Of a DNA stretch of 24,648 bases, positions 1-12,700 are shown piece after piece (within the stretch, counting starts at the first letter, position 1; the number at the start of each line of letters is the position of its first letter). The stretch covers positions 223,265 to 247,912 of the forward strand of contig BMAT01000221.1 of assembly GCA_019649035.1 (NCBI GenBank). The letters run 5' to 3'. The position numbers and the translations under genes were made by a program. The notes under the pieces are model-generated. The model did not search any database. It was given only the letters and a program-made list of their open reading frames with translations, and had not been told where the DNA came from. The stretch comes from Elysia marginata. Lineage: Eukaryota; Mollusca; Gastropoda; Plakobranchidae.

Positions 1-2340
1 TTTCTTATAACTTACGACAATGTTCCTATAATCCCCACCCTCACCCCCAAAATGCAAAAAGTTTGACAGTGATAGACAACACAAAACGCTGAGGCGAGGT
101 CAAGTAAAAAGCATCAAGGTTTTGTGCCGAATTTCTACCCAAGATGGTAACCATCCACATCTAGGCCTACTGCTCCTAATTTGCTTTAAAAATCCATGCC
201 TAAAACAGCTGCTATCCCTCACGGAGCGAAGTAGGAAATGTTTGCATGTACATGTATCGTACTGTGGCCTAAAGGTAGTTATTGCTTTCTTTCCTTATTA
301 CACCCGTTACACTATAGAGATAACCTAGAATAGTAAATGCTTTCAAGTAAAGCCGGCGACTTAGTAAGTTGATTCGGCATAACGCACTCAGTAAAAAACA
401 GGTCAACTGAGCGAAAGCAGCGCGAGAACGATAAACGGCTATATTGTATAAGTATAGGGGCCTGTTCAATGTATTGGATCAAAACCGTGGCGGAATACTC
501 GACAACAAAGCGTCAATCGAATCTGAGAAGCATGCAAAGGGATAGAAGTTAGAACCAGTGAGATTTAAGCTGTACGATAAAGGAAATACCAGTTCTTTCC
601 CTTAGAGTTAGAAATAATTATAGGAGATATATTTTAATATTTAAATGAAGACGAATTCTGGACGAACAGCAGATCCCTTAATCCTATAAGCGATAAATTG
701 AAAAAAAAAATTGGTACGTTTATTGAACGCCATCTAAATTTTTTTTAAAGTCAATTAATGGAACATAGCACCTCATGTACTGAAGTTGGACAAAATCAAC
801 CACCACAACACGATTATTTTAGGTTATGTTTACACAGAACTTTGGGTGATCTGTGTTGCTTTACTAATTATTATTGATTGATGAGGTCGATATGTTTAGA
901 AAGACGTTCGTTTCATATACATTCATATATGTATGGTCTTGATTTACTTAGCCATGTCATCTAGCCTTGGCTCCAGCTTTAATTGCACAGAAACACAGAC
1001 ATGTAGTATCCCACCTTTTCTTACAAAAACAGACAACTGTGTGGATCACCAAAAGGCAAAACAGGGGATCTAAAAATACGTGTTAAACACAGTACTAGAA
1101 ACATCCACTGCTCAAACTGTGACAGACTGAAAGTGAGAGCAGGAACTCTATGAAGGAATAAGAGGATGCAGGAGCATGATTAGAAAGACAAGGTCTAAAA
1201 ATTAGAAAAATGAAGGACTTTCGGTGGAATTTCAACCTCCCATTTTCTCTGAAAGTTTCAGGTGTATTCAGCCTAACAATAAGGTGACTGAAAAAGTTAG
1301 GTTGGACCTACAAAGGTCGTAAAGCATTGGTGACATTTAAAACTGTTAAACTGAAGGTAAAAAACCAGTGTATATGGGTCAAATTCTTCTGAACAGGCCC
1401 TCTTGTGAGCCACAGGTCCAGCATTTTATCTACAGAATTTCATACAGTTAGTACATTCAAGATGATTCGGGTTTGTAGGGTCTCCTTTCATGTTCTTTCT
1501 GATACTTTACAAGTCTTCTTGCCTCAACAGAATTATTTGACTCATAGTATAGGCAGCTTTGCGACATATTTTGGTTTTGTCCTTTGCAAATGTTCTCCAG
1601 ATGTAAGGACCAAGGTACCATTTAAATTAAGGGTATTTTTATAGCAAAATTTTTGTCTATCCCGTTTCCTCCTATAGAGTATCTGCTTTGGGAGAAGATA
1701 ATCAGGTATTCTATGGAAATGCTCAGTCCATTAGAACTGATAAGCAATAATCTGGGCTTCAACCTTATTGTTTTAACTTTTATCTGTTTGTAGAACATGT
1801 GTAAATAAATAAGAATAATGAGGTAAAAAGTTCTGATTAGTTCATTTAACTTCCAAAATTCACTTTTCTTCCAGGCGAGCCCAATGAAAGACTGAGGCCA
1901 AAAGCTAAACATATCTGGGCTACTTCGTTCCGCTGCAGATTAGGCTATTCTAGCCATGTTACTATCTTTGCAGTTAAACCTAAGAATAAATAAGCTTAAA
2001 TTATTACATTTTGGTCTGGCTTAAAGCAAACTCTTACCCTTTTGATGAGGAACAAGCCTAAGAGGCTTGGCCAAAATTTACTCCAATAACATTATAGTTT
2101 ATACTAGGCCTCCTCTAACTATCTTACTTCACCATTTCATTCTCTCCTTCTTCTTATCCATCTCTCCCCCCTCATCACTCCTCCTAGCCCTACCTGTACT
2201 TTTTTGTGATGTTAAAATTCAACCTCAGTCAAAATTTTTTTAATCCTATGGTGTTCGCTAATCAGGATTCATCTGTTATGTTGAACACACTTTCTCACAA
2301 GTAAAAGGAGGGAAAACATACAAATCTCACAATAAATGGC
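1..2340. other. Intergenic sequence, no gene recognised
   Basis: Open frames here are at most 96 codons. None shows a recognisable domain, splice partner or protein-like composition in either strand. The segment is AT-rich and lies past the inferred TAK1 3' end. Part could be UTR of a neighbouring gene. Confidence 0.5.
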
Positions 2341-2367
2341 ATGACCTGCAGTTATAGATCTGTGAAT

Positions 2368-2377
2368 TTTATTTATT
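2368..2377 (-). terminator. Candidate distal poly(A) signal AATAAATAAA
   Basis: Two overlapping AATAAA hexamers on the minus strand, with TTGTGAGATTTGTATG-like GU-rich sequence 35-50 nt downstream. A cleavage site near 2345-2355 would fit. Unproven without transcript data. Confidence 0.4.
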
Positions 2378-2462
2378 CTGTGAAAACATTTACATACAAT
2401 TAGAGTTTGACACTATGGTAAAATTTGTACAATCGGATATTTACAAGTAACTTTGTGAAGCG

Positions 2463-2506
2463 GAATGTTTCATTTCAACATTCAGTTCCGATGAAATGAA
2501 ACATTC
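2463..2506. repeat. Perfect 15-bp inverted repeat (hairpin)
   Basis: GAATGTTTCATTTCA (2463-2477) pairs exactly with TGAAATGAAACATTC (2492-2506) across a 14-base loop. The loop sequence ACATTCAGTTCCGA is repeated directly after the second arm (ACATTCAGTTCCGA at 2501-2514). Confidence 0.9.
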
Positions 2507-2660
2507 AGTTCCGATAAAACTTCATGTAAATATGAATAATCAGAATATGATTTACATTATGAACATATGAAGAAACAAATTTGAAATTTGCTTGTTGCTG
2601 TTGGCATAAACCAGGCAAATGCATCTTCTTTCAGTTGCATAACAAACATACCGGGTGGTT

Positions 2661-2795
2661 AAGTTGTGTCCACATAACAGTTAATTTTCACAAAGTTTTA
2701 AAAAGTTGTGTCCACATAACAGTTAATTTTAACAAAGTTTCAAAAAATTGTGTCCACATAACATTTAACAAAGTTTTCATAACGTGTGTTTACAA
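2661..2795. repeat. 42-bp minisatellite, about 3 copies
   Basis: Units begin near 2661, 2703 and 2745. They share GTGTCCACATAACAGTTAA and an ACAAAGTTT end. The third unit is shortened and a degraded fourth follows. Overlapping frames encode repetitive peptide only because of the repeat. Confidence 0.85.
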
Positions 2796-3248
2796 AATCT
2801 TCAACAGTTTTTTTAATTGCAAAGGGTTAAAGTAGTACCCACATAACATTTCTATTACATGCGTAAATGAACTTTGACCACATTTTCCCAATGCCAAGAA
2901 GACGTTAACAATTTCCCAGCTTTTGAGAGATAAGCAATATAATAAATCAAATAAGAAAAAATAAAACAACAAAGGCTTAAAACAACAAACCCGAGAGATA
3001 GGACTGCTAATAAACAACAACCTTTCATCAAACTTATCTATTAAGTAAACAGCACATGTTAAAAGATTAGCAGTTAACTCTGCTTTAAGTCAGTCTCCAG
3101 AGAAGATAATCAACATCAACTTAGGTTAAAAAACAACAAAACAAACTAAAAACAGATTGCACTCTCTCTCACTTGTCTCCCCCAAATTTGTTCCAGTTTT
3201 TTCAATTCTACATGATCACTTTCCAAAAGAGAAACAGAATTGGTTGAA

Positions 3249-3254
3249 TTTATT
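3249..3254 (-). terminator. Candidate proximal poly(A) signal AATAAA
   Basis: A single AATAAA on the minus strand about 430 nt after the TAK1 stop. The downstream GU content is weaker than at the distal candidate. In AT-rich DNA a chance hit is likely. Confidence 0.25.
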
Positions 3255-3682
3255 TTTTGTTCAAAGTCTAGGCCATCTCAGCACTGAACTTCCAGCAAAA
3301 ATCATAAGGTTTTTCGTTTTGGCATTAGAGGAAAAAAAATGGATTATAAGCTAATCTACTCATAAAAAAAACTCCTTGCTTTCATAATTTTTAGGTTTAA
3401 AAAACACATGCAAAATTCTTCTATGTAGAATAAACTTTCAGATTCCTAAGCCGATGATACACATTACACTACTTAAATTAATCTTAAAAACACATAATAA
3501 TAACAAAATCATACATTAAAAAAACAAGGAAAAATGAATGTAAATGTGACTATCACACCCTTCACTAATCTCACATGTGAACACAGGACTGTGAAAGACA
3601 CTTCATTAGCCAAGCACATTTTCTTTACGCTGATTTGACTCATATATGACAATCATTGACCTCTTCAATTACAAGCTGGGAC

Positions 3683-3769
3683 TCAACCACTCCTCTTGGC
3701 TGCAGCGTCTTGACGCTTATACCGTTCTATCTGACTCTTCAGGTCCTTGTGCACACTCATCAAGCTTTC
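3683..3769 (-). CDS. MAP3K7: TAK1 exon M: C-terminus and stop
   Basis: The acceptor TCTTCTTCAG|GAA has a good pyrimidine tract. The residues ESLMSVHKDLKSQIERYK and then RQDAAAKRSG end at TGA (3683-3685). They correspond to human SLSTYYQQCKKQLEVIRSQ...KRQGTS. The exon completes the terminal coiled coil. The overlapping plus-strand frame is a shadow. Confidence 0.93.
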   Translation of the reverse strand, partial: ESLMSVHKDLKSQIERYKRQDAAAKRSG

Positions 3770-6700
3770 CTGAAGAAGAAAAAAAAATCTTAACTTGCTT
3801 CAGTAACAAAAATTACCAAAAAAAAACATACACAAAAATCCATAATCCTTTTCACCCATGGTTATCAATGCAAAATCCTGGTTGCATTACTCCATTTCCA
3901 CCTGCAGTTTTGAACATTAAAAAAAAAACAGCAAAAACCTAACTTAATAATCATAAATTTTGTAAAGATCTTTCATGCACATATCTTTAACTATATCAAA
4001 TATGCAAATATTTTTCCATAAAGATCCAGTGCATTACCAAAAAAAAATAAATAAAGGGTGATAAATTTCCTTAACAGGATTATACCTTTTAAGCGCTTCA
4101 AAAGATTTAAAATATAATTTAAGTAAGAATTTTTAGAACACAGAGCAAAACTGAAAGATAAACTGAACTTTTATAAAAGCAAAGTATCCAAAACCAGAAT
4201 TTCCCCCTGCATTCAAAATCAAGTGGCCTAGGCTACCCAGAGCGGGACCTTGGCGGGGGGTCAAAACAGGCCTGAACTTGGATGAGGGAGAAATTTAGCA
4301 TGACTTAAAGTAGGAAGTTTTAGAGCATGGAACCTTTCCATAAGCACCGTAGAGCAAAGCCCAAATAACTTAGATTACCTGCCATATCATAGGCAATTCT
4401 AGGCTTAGCTTGCACTGCATTTTCATGTGTGCCTATACTTGGCTGGTAAACTATTCATTCTAAAGGGAAGGGAGTGAGGGGGCTGAAGGCAGTTGTGTGC
4501 AGCATTATTATTGCCCAGTCCAGTGATGAGTGAGAGGCACAGATTGAGATGATACAGGCAGCTCTAAGCTTATCAATTTATAACCATAGGTACTTAACAA
4601 TGTAAATGACAGTTGTAGATAAGAAAAGGGTGTAGGTGGGAAGGAGGACGAGGAAAGAGGTGTTAAGTGTGTAGGTAATCGTTACTTTTTCCATTTTTAG
4701 GTAATTCTCTTTTGCATTCCTATGGGGGGCCTAGATAGCTCAGTTGGTAGTGGCTTCGCTCCGTGGCCGAGAGGTTGCGGGTTCGAAACACAGCCAAGAC
4801 AGTCCGGGCCCCTACTGGTTGGGTCGGTGTCAGTATAATGTGACCGGCTGAGGCTAAGTCATGGTATCCCCACTAGTCTCTGTGTGGCAGCCCGTAAAAT
4901 TGTCATTGGGACCCAAGCCCTGAGAGCACCTTTGAAGTGGAATTGGGCTTGTAAAAATACCCTTCAATACCCTATTGCAGCAACTTTCCTTCAGCAGGAT
5001 TTCGTCCTCTAGCACAAAAAGTATTGTATTAACATTAACACTGAAAGTAGAAATTTGATAAAAGGAAACAATATTTTTACTGTTTGCAGTGAAAAAAATC
5101 TTTAACTCACATTTTCAGCAGTAAGTTTTGTGTATTCTTCTATGACTTTCAACTGTGGTCCACTCTTAAGGCTTCGCTCTTCCTCTTTCTCTCTCTCCTT
5201 TGTCAGTTCGTGCCTGAAAGCATGACAGAAATGAAGAGCATATAATGTGAGCAATAATTTGTAGATAACTGACAGAATTTGTATCAACTGCAATGTATTT
5301 ATAGGTTTGATCATATGCATGTCTATCACGTATGCCCATCTAGTCTTATGACAAATGTATGTTTGTAATAACAGCACTGCTGCAAGACTTTTAACTTCAT
5401 AAGTACTACTGGATTTAAAGACAATAAAAAAAATTGCAAATTAGTTCCTTTGGTACAAAATCAACAATGACAAACAAGCCCACTGAATCAAAAGATTTGA
5501 ACATTGATGCAACACACCACAGTTAAAGTTTATAAAATACAGTTGAGTCCATTTGACTAGAACTCTGATAACTGGAATTTATAGGTCACTCCAATCTGTT
5601 TTCGGATCCCAGCAAGAATTTTTTTTCTTTTTTCTTTATCAACTATCCTTGGGGAGGAGGACGAAAGCCCACATGTCGCTGGATCAATAACATCAACTAT
5701 CCTTGACTCAAAGTTCTGATATTACAAACTGAATTGGCTTTTCCCAAGCACTTCAAATTAGGTGGAATGCACTGTACCTGGATATGTTCTCACCAGAACA
5801 ATGCTATCTTGCAAAGGAAATACTTTTGTGCCAACAAAAAAATTGAAAAAGTGTCATATATCTAAAGAAGACTCACTTTCTCTGTGTCAGCACAGCAATC
5901 TCTGCCTGCATCCTTAGATACTCCTGGGCCATCTGAAGGAGAACATAAACACATTGTTAGTAACTCAAACCATACACACAAAAAAGAGAAATGTTATTGT
6001 TTCAAAAAATTCCTTATACAGCAGTCATTGCATCTTCTACTGAGCACTAAAAAAGTCAAGGGGACCCACGGTAAAAACTACGCAATTAAACTGTGTGACT
6101 GAGATGTGATAAAAGAAACCTAATTTTGCTCCACTGGGTGTTGTAGGCTAATCATGGGAGATAACAATACATTGTCACGCAAGGTGCAGGTGGAAAAATC
6201 CACCGTTTCATGAATTGATACGATTTAGACATGACGGGTCAGGATTTAATTAATAAAGGTCATTGTTTTCTACTAAAACACTAAAAAAATATGTTTTTTT
6301 TCCTACTAAAACACTAAACAGCCTACAAATCTGTAGAGAAGACTATCTATTTGGAGTTTCAGAGTTAAGACCCAGACATTAGATCTATCTGAAGTTTGAA
6401 CATGCCTGGCTAAAAAAACAGCATCACAAGTATTATTGAAACAATAAGCCTAATGTTACAGAGATGTCAGTTACACACCTCACAGATGCTATCCCCTTGA
6501 GGGACTCTTTCGACACATAAAGACTGTGCCTTGCCAAAACCCAATCTAACTTTGCAGATTGAGGCGCCCTAGGTAACCAAATTTGACCAATGTGTTTCTT
6601 GTTTTTGAATCAAAACACTTCTTACCTCTGATTACCATAGATTCCAATGTAAAAATCCAGATCTAGATAATGCAAAACACTAAAACAGTGCTTCACACTG

Positions 6701-9700
6701 ATGAAATTTAAAAGCCACAAATCAGGCTCTTTACTAAATGAAAAAAAAGATTTGAAAAAATCATCAACTTTTCTGAATTTTGCGTCAGAAGAAAATAAAT
6801 ATATTTTGTTTCAGCTATGAATGCTTCAGATAGTGAGTCGACTAAAAGGTCTAACCTCTTGCAAGAGTCAAGACTCATATCAATTTGTCAAATATCAATT
6901 TTTGCTATATTGTGTACACATCATGGGAATACACAGCCACATAGCCCCCAGTCATTGGTATGAAAATATAAAACTCTTGTCCTCTGCCATTAGGAAAAAA
7001 GCCCGACATTTTCTGTCATTACCACTGATTAACAATTTCAAAATTATAGTGCAAATATTCAAAATGATGTCTAATCAGTGTTTGTCGGCACATAACAATT
7101 TTACTTATCTATTTTGTTACAAGCATTCCTAAACTAACATTCACAGTAACTTAACACTCACCCTGCAGTGGTCCTGAAATATCTCCATAGATTCTTTATT
7201 TGTTGGACATGGTGGAATAGGCTGAAATAAAGGAGAAAAAAGTACTTCCAAATTATTAATTCTAAAGCCAGAAAAAAATTTGGGACATGCACACACTGTC
7301 TTTTCAGCAATCAACATGGAAGTCAGTTAACAATAACACAACATCATTTGCTCTTCCCTACACCTGTCCTCTGTGCAGACACCTACAAGTGTCTGCCCGC
7401 TTTCTCATATGAATAGACTACAGTTGAGACCTGTATGTAATACAACCAGTTAAAATTAGCTTTAAGACAAAATTGGAAAGAAGTAAGATATTAGTACCTG
7501 TGTTTGATGTTTAGACATATTCAAAGGTATAAAGTCGTTAGCACAATACCACTTAAATTTAACAGAAAAAACATGAAATTTCAGCATGAATCTAGTATGA
7601 AAACTGTTCAGAAATAATTTTAGAATCAATGTCTAAAATAAAAAAGAATGACTTCTAAAGACCAAAAAAAATTTGACAGCCTAGACCTCAAAACTAGGCC
7701 TTGCTACTTTGGACTCTTTGGATAGAATAATGAGACATATAATTCAAAACTTGATAGTTTGAATACCTGTTTGATTTAAACACATGTAAAGCAACGCCAC
7801 TAAAAAATTAACAAAACAAAACAAGTCAACAAACAAGGTTATGTACACCATAATTTACATAAAGGGAATTGTTGCACAGATACTGTGTCAGATTGATCAA
7901 ACGTTTATCATTGACTTTTACATCAAAACTGTTCTCTATGAACCTGTTCGTTTTTTTTTTGTTTTTTTTTTTACAAAAATCAGGCTTCCTTCACACTGGC
8001 ATGCAAGGAATAAAATTTGCACCCTTCCCCATAAAAAAATAATACCGTAAACATTTCTTTGGGAGAATAACCTCTGTATCAGACCAAGCACCTATCGGCT
8101 CAAGAAAATACTGACTAGTGGGGAAATTTTAGCAGCAGATCAACCCTTGGATCAGCCATTCACTACTTACCTTGCAAGTATTTGCAAAAAAACAACTTGA
8201 AAACCCTATTAAAAATGTGAGCTTCGTTTCAAAACTGCTTCAATATCAATGAAGACTGTTTTAAACAGAAAACAAACTTTGGTGAGATTCCTCCCAGTAC
8301 TTCTTATTTTATAAGACTGGTCCCATTTTGTTTGGGTTTCTGCCTCAAATATTATTTTTCTTTTCCTTTCTTCTTTCCTCCTCCTCCACATCCACACTCA
8401 CGTTTTTCTGTATGGTTTTTAACAAACCCACCTGAAGATGTGGATCCAGAGAGAAATATGCGTCATTGTTGATGAAGGCATGCTCCACGTTTGCAAAAGC
8501 TGGTGGTAGAATACACAGAGAACAGGTAGGGTAACTTTAATTCAAAATCAAATAACGAAAACAAAACCACATACACACAAAAAAATGTCATAATGTACAC
8601 ACTTTATTCTTCATCTTGATGTTAGCTGAAAATTTAAAAAAAACAACTTAGAATTGAAATTGCAATGCTGAAATTTTTGTTCAATTTCTTGTAAGAGATT
8701 GGTTCTGTCTTTCTATTTTGTCAATGTTTTCTATTATGAATTATGCAATTAACCCAGTTCTAATGAAGGTGTACAAATAAGAAAAGGTACACAGGAAAAG
8801 CAATAACACTGGTTTGTGGAAAGAAAAAAAAACAACAACAAAAGAACGCAAATTAAGAAACAACAAAAACAAAAAATAAACAAAAGCAATAGAAGAAAAG
8901 ACCAACCCCAGAAAAAAGGGGGAGAAAGTAATAAAAAGCTTGTTTAAAACTTAAACTTGAACCAATTTTCTGACCTCTTAAAACTACACTGTATTGCAAT
9001 ATTGTTTGTAAACTTCATGTAAAAAAAAGGATTTCTAAGCCTTTGTTAAAAATTTATAAAATTTTTTCTCAACCGCATCTTATAAATTTCACATTACAAG
9101 GCGGTGATATTTTGAACAATCCAATTTTCTCATTGCTTCCAAACATGACACAGTGCATTAAATCATTCAGAATTTTGTGGAAATTATATAAAAAGTTCAT
9201 TTGATTTTAAAAAAATGGGTGAAAAGAGGATCAAATATACTTTTAAAAGACACTTTCTTTTAATTAAAAACTGTAATAACTCTTTCAACTACATTGGTTG
9301 CAATATATATATAATTAAATATGTTATTCTCCTCAAAGATGTTTCTTCTCTGGCAAGTACTATGTTATTCTCCTCAAAGTTAACATTTTTTCCCTTGTAA
9401 ATACTATGTTATTCTCCTCAAAGTAAACATTTCTTCCCTTGTAAGTAATATCTTATTCTCCTCTGCCTGAGTGATTCACCTAGCTCAGCCAAAGTTGTAG
9501 CCCTGGATCTAGATAGCAATGGTTCAAATTTAACATGTTGTAACAAAGAAATGTCTCAAAGTTTTTGAGAATAACGTCCTTTTTTTATTTCAGCAAGAGG
9601 AGAGGACATACCATGGTGCCTGAACTATGACAAAGAAAAAACGACAGGGAACCCCAATAGGCCTGGAGAAAATTAGTTAAAGAACAAATCTTGTTTGAAA

Positions 9701-12700
9701 AAAAAAGAAACTTTGTTCAGAGAAAAGCAAGACTATGGGTTAAAGAAAATGTGCCCAACTCTTACATGTTCTTTGCGTTTCTGCGTTGCTGAAGGGTGTT
9801 TCGTTGTCATCTGATGTTGCCATTATTATTGACAAACATAAAAATTATAGATTAGAAATTTAAAAAGTACAAAAAAAGTAAAGACGTTTTTCTATAGCGC
9901 TTAATACACTAAATATGGGTTCCCCGACAGGTCATTATCAGCCAAAGTGCCTTCTAAACTCACAGAGAAGCAGCATATAAAGCAAATCTATTAAGGACAC
10001 TGACAAGATCTTTCCCTGCCCATAGTTGAGTACTTCTTTCAAGCATGAATGAGGCAGAGAAATGTGCATAAATGGCCTTTTTCAAGGACTAAACGTTGAC
10101 CTGCTGAATGTAGGGCCTGAACCCTGGGTCTCTCGGTCCAAAAGACAGGCGTCTACCCCTAGACACAACAAGTCAATTGCAACCTGTCTAACTCAAATTT
10201 ATGTAAGAAAATGTTTACTTAGACTGTTATATTCAATATATCAGTATATCTTTCGATGCTAGGCAAATGAGAAAGTGACCTAGATTGAGCCAATTAATAC
10301 GAGCTATGTCATGCTACCACTGCGGCAAGTCAGATGTCACAAATTTTGATTTTAAAAAAATGCCTTTTTAATTTATTTTTCCTTCTTTTTTTTGTCTATA
10401 CTTTGAATCAAAACGAATTCTGATATCTTCTCACAAAACTTTGATCGTTTCCTACACTTTTAGGCCCTTGCAACATCAGACTCATTTTGACTGGTTGCAA
10501 GACATACCTTTCAAAGATAAATCATATTGTAATCTTATAACAAAAACAAAAAAGTTATTTCTAACTTTTAAACCATTTTGGTTTATCTCAGGACATTTGC
10601 CATCATTTGAAAAAACCGTTATATCTATAATATCTAAGATATTTTCAAAATCAAAACTAAGTTGTCAGAAAACCAAAGGTTAACACCAAACATATAAAAC
10701 AGTAGTGATACCAAGAACAATTATGCCCTGGTTTAATTAGTTATTGCTCTGCAATGCAGCAAATCAGGGTTCATTTTGTGATGTATCAGGCAGCAAAAAA
10801 AGTAAAACCAAATGATTGCTTAAAAACCTCCGCCAGGCAATCTCAATGCTAGATTAATTTACTCATACATCCACTGGTATGTATTCCTTTCCAGTTTGTA
10901 GAGTTTACCAAACTTTATAATACCCAGAATTGTAAATGGCCAATGAAAAAAAAAGCTGAAAACGACATGAGACTCTTACTCTTAGTGCTTTGGAATCAAA
11001 CTAGATCTACAGAGTAACAGCAGGCAAGGGCAACTCTTTAAAAGGCTTACAGGAGCAGGGTTTTTTTAAGCTGTTGATTAAGTTTAATACTGCACAAGGT
11101 TACCTGCAAGCAGGTGTTGAATTGCTGATTGATCAATGAAATTGAGAAATAAAATGGGCTTAAATCCAAAATTTGAGAGGAAAAAAGCTGAAATCAGTTT
11201 GAAATCTGAAAGGTTTACATCCCTGTATACAGGCTCATAATCTTACTCAATCAATCAGTTGCCTAGTGTGGATGGTCTACTGTGCTCAGAATAGATGACG
11301 AAGGCTTTTACCACTACACCAATAATAAGTGCTGTTAGTGCCACCTAAAAAAAAATACCATCACAATGTTTTATTTTTTTCTGCAAAAAAGATCAAACCT
11401 TTACGATCAATCCCTCACCTTTTATTTAAACTCTCAATACTTTTTTAGCTTTTTGTTGTGTCGTACCTGCTTGGTGGCCTTGTCTTGCCATTAGGGGCAA
11501 CAGAGGATCAGAAGTGAGTGAGACAGAGCGTGGGGACACAGCCACATGTTCTCGTGTGCTGGGTGGGGGCTGATGGGATACGGAGCGTGTAGGAGTAGAA
11601 TTGATCCCCGTCGGGGCCCCATCTGTCCTGCCCCTGCGGCCTGTAGTCAGGGACTCAAACAGAGGAACTGTGTGGCTGTGATGCACTGGAGGGGGACGCA
11701 CCACAGTCCCTCCGCCACTACCAGCTGCCAGAGGGTGATAGCTGTGTTGCTGCCGCTGTGGACTAAAAGGCTGTTGCTGATTGAGAAAGTTGCCCCCTGG
11801 ACCACGAACAAGTCCTGCCCCGACACCCTCGCCCTCACCCGTGTTGATAGATAGAGGGGTTGAGGTGTGAGAGAAACGAGCATATTCGTCTGATCCTATA
11901 CGTCTGTGGCCCATTCCTAACACAGAAAAACAGAAAAAAAAAGAAAGAAGGAAAATGTTAGAAAAACATATGTAGACACAACAGGCAAAGATTGTCATCA
12001 TAACTAAGAACTCCTGTACTGGTATGATAAAAGTACAGTCAAGTCCATAGAATTTGAACCTGGATATTTCAAAGCTTTGCTTAATTTGAACAATATGTAT
12101 ATTCCCGATTTTACATATCTCTTGCAATATATGTATAATCGATAACTCAATTTTTGAATACTTCAAAGTTAAACTTTGTTCCCATGGGGTTCAAAATAGA
12201 GACCTTTAGCACACGCACCGTGTCGCACTACGCGTACGTGAAAATCGGGAAAGCAGATTGAGGAAACTATAAAAATAATGAAACCAGTTTCTAAAAATAG
12301 ACGCCACAGACGTTCGCGTCATACTCACGCGCTGCTGCTTAAAGTCTGTAATATCCAAATTGAACTCTAATTAGCAATCTCATCAAGTATCACAGTTACA
12401 AGTCTATGACACCATCTTACAAAAAGTGTAAAATAGTCAAAATTTTGATACTATTTGAAAAAGGATTGCTGAGATTTTTTAGGATGAAGAGATAAACAGA
12501 GTACAAAAAATGCATAAAAAAATATAAAAGGCAGAACAGTAATGGTAACCTAACTTTTCCTAAAATATGAGGTATAAAAAATTCATGTGTTCTACTGTTC
12601 ATATAAATATATCAGCTATATAATAAACTCACGGTGAAATTTAAAACCAAATAAAAAGTTTAACAAAGCAGCAAAAGGAATTAATCTAAGAAGCATTTTG

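Larger units (their letters stand above)
2345..3682 (-). other. Probable TAK1 3' UTR and alternative poly(A) signals
   Basis: On the minus strand AATAAA occurs at 3249-3254, about 430 nt past the stop, and a doubled AATAAATAAA at 2368-2377, about 1.3 kb past it. The distal site is followed by a GU-rich stretch near 2320-2335, the more standard arrangement. The left limit is therefore an estimate. If the distal site is used, the UTR contains the 42-nt minisatellite and the 15-bp hairpin listed separately. No coding potential was recognised. Confidence 0.45.

Noticed and set aside
459-1399. 11-bp inverted repeat GGGCCTGTTCA / TGAACAGGCCC as possible transposon ends
   Set aside because: Eleven bases at 930-bp distance are expected by chance in a window this size, and no target duplication is visible.
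2581-2835. Plus-strand frame with repeated CVHITVNF peptides
   Set aside because: The peptide repeat is explained by the 42-bp minisatellite; there is no other protein-like feature.
4725-4800. Functional tRNA gene at the SINE head
   Set aside because: The cloverleaf acceptor stem does not close, and the sequence continues into a SINE body.
11230-11345. tRNA-like stretch on the minus strand (GGTGTAGTGG)
   Set aside because: A B box could not be matched, so it is too decayed to annotate as a SINE.
11546-11883. Overlapping open frames opposite or shifted within exon G
   Set aside because: They are shadows of the GC-rich TAK1 exon; only the minus-strand frame with matching splice phases gives TAK1-like sequence.
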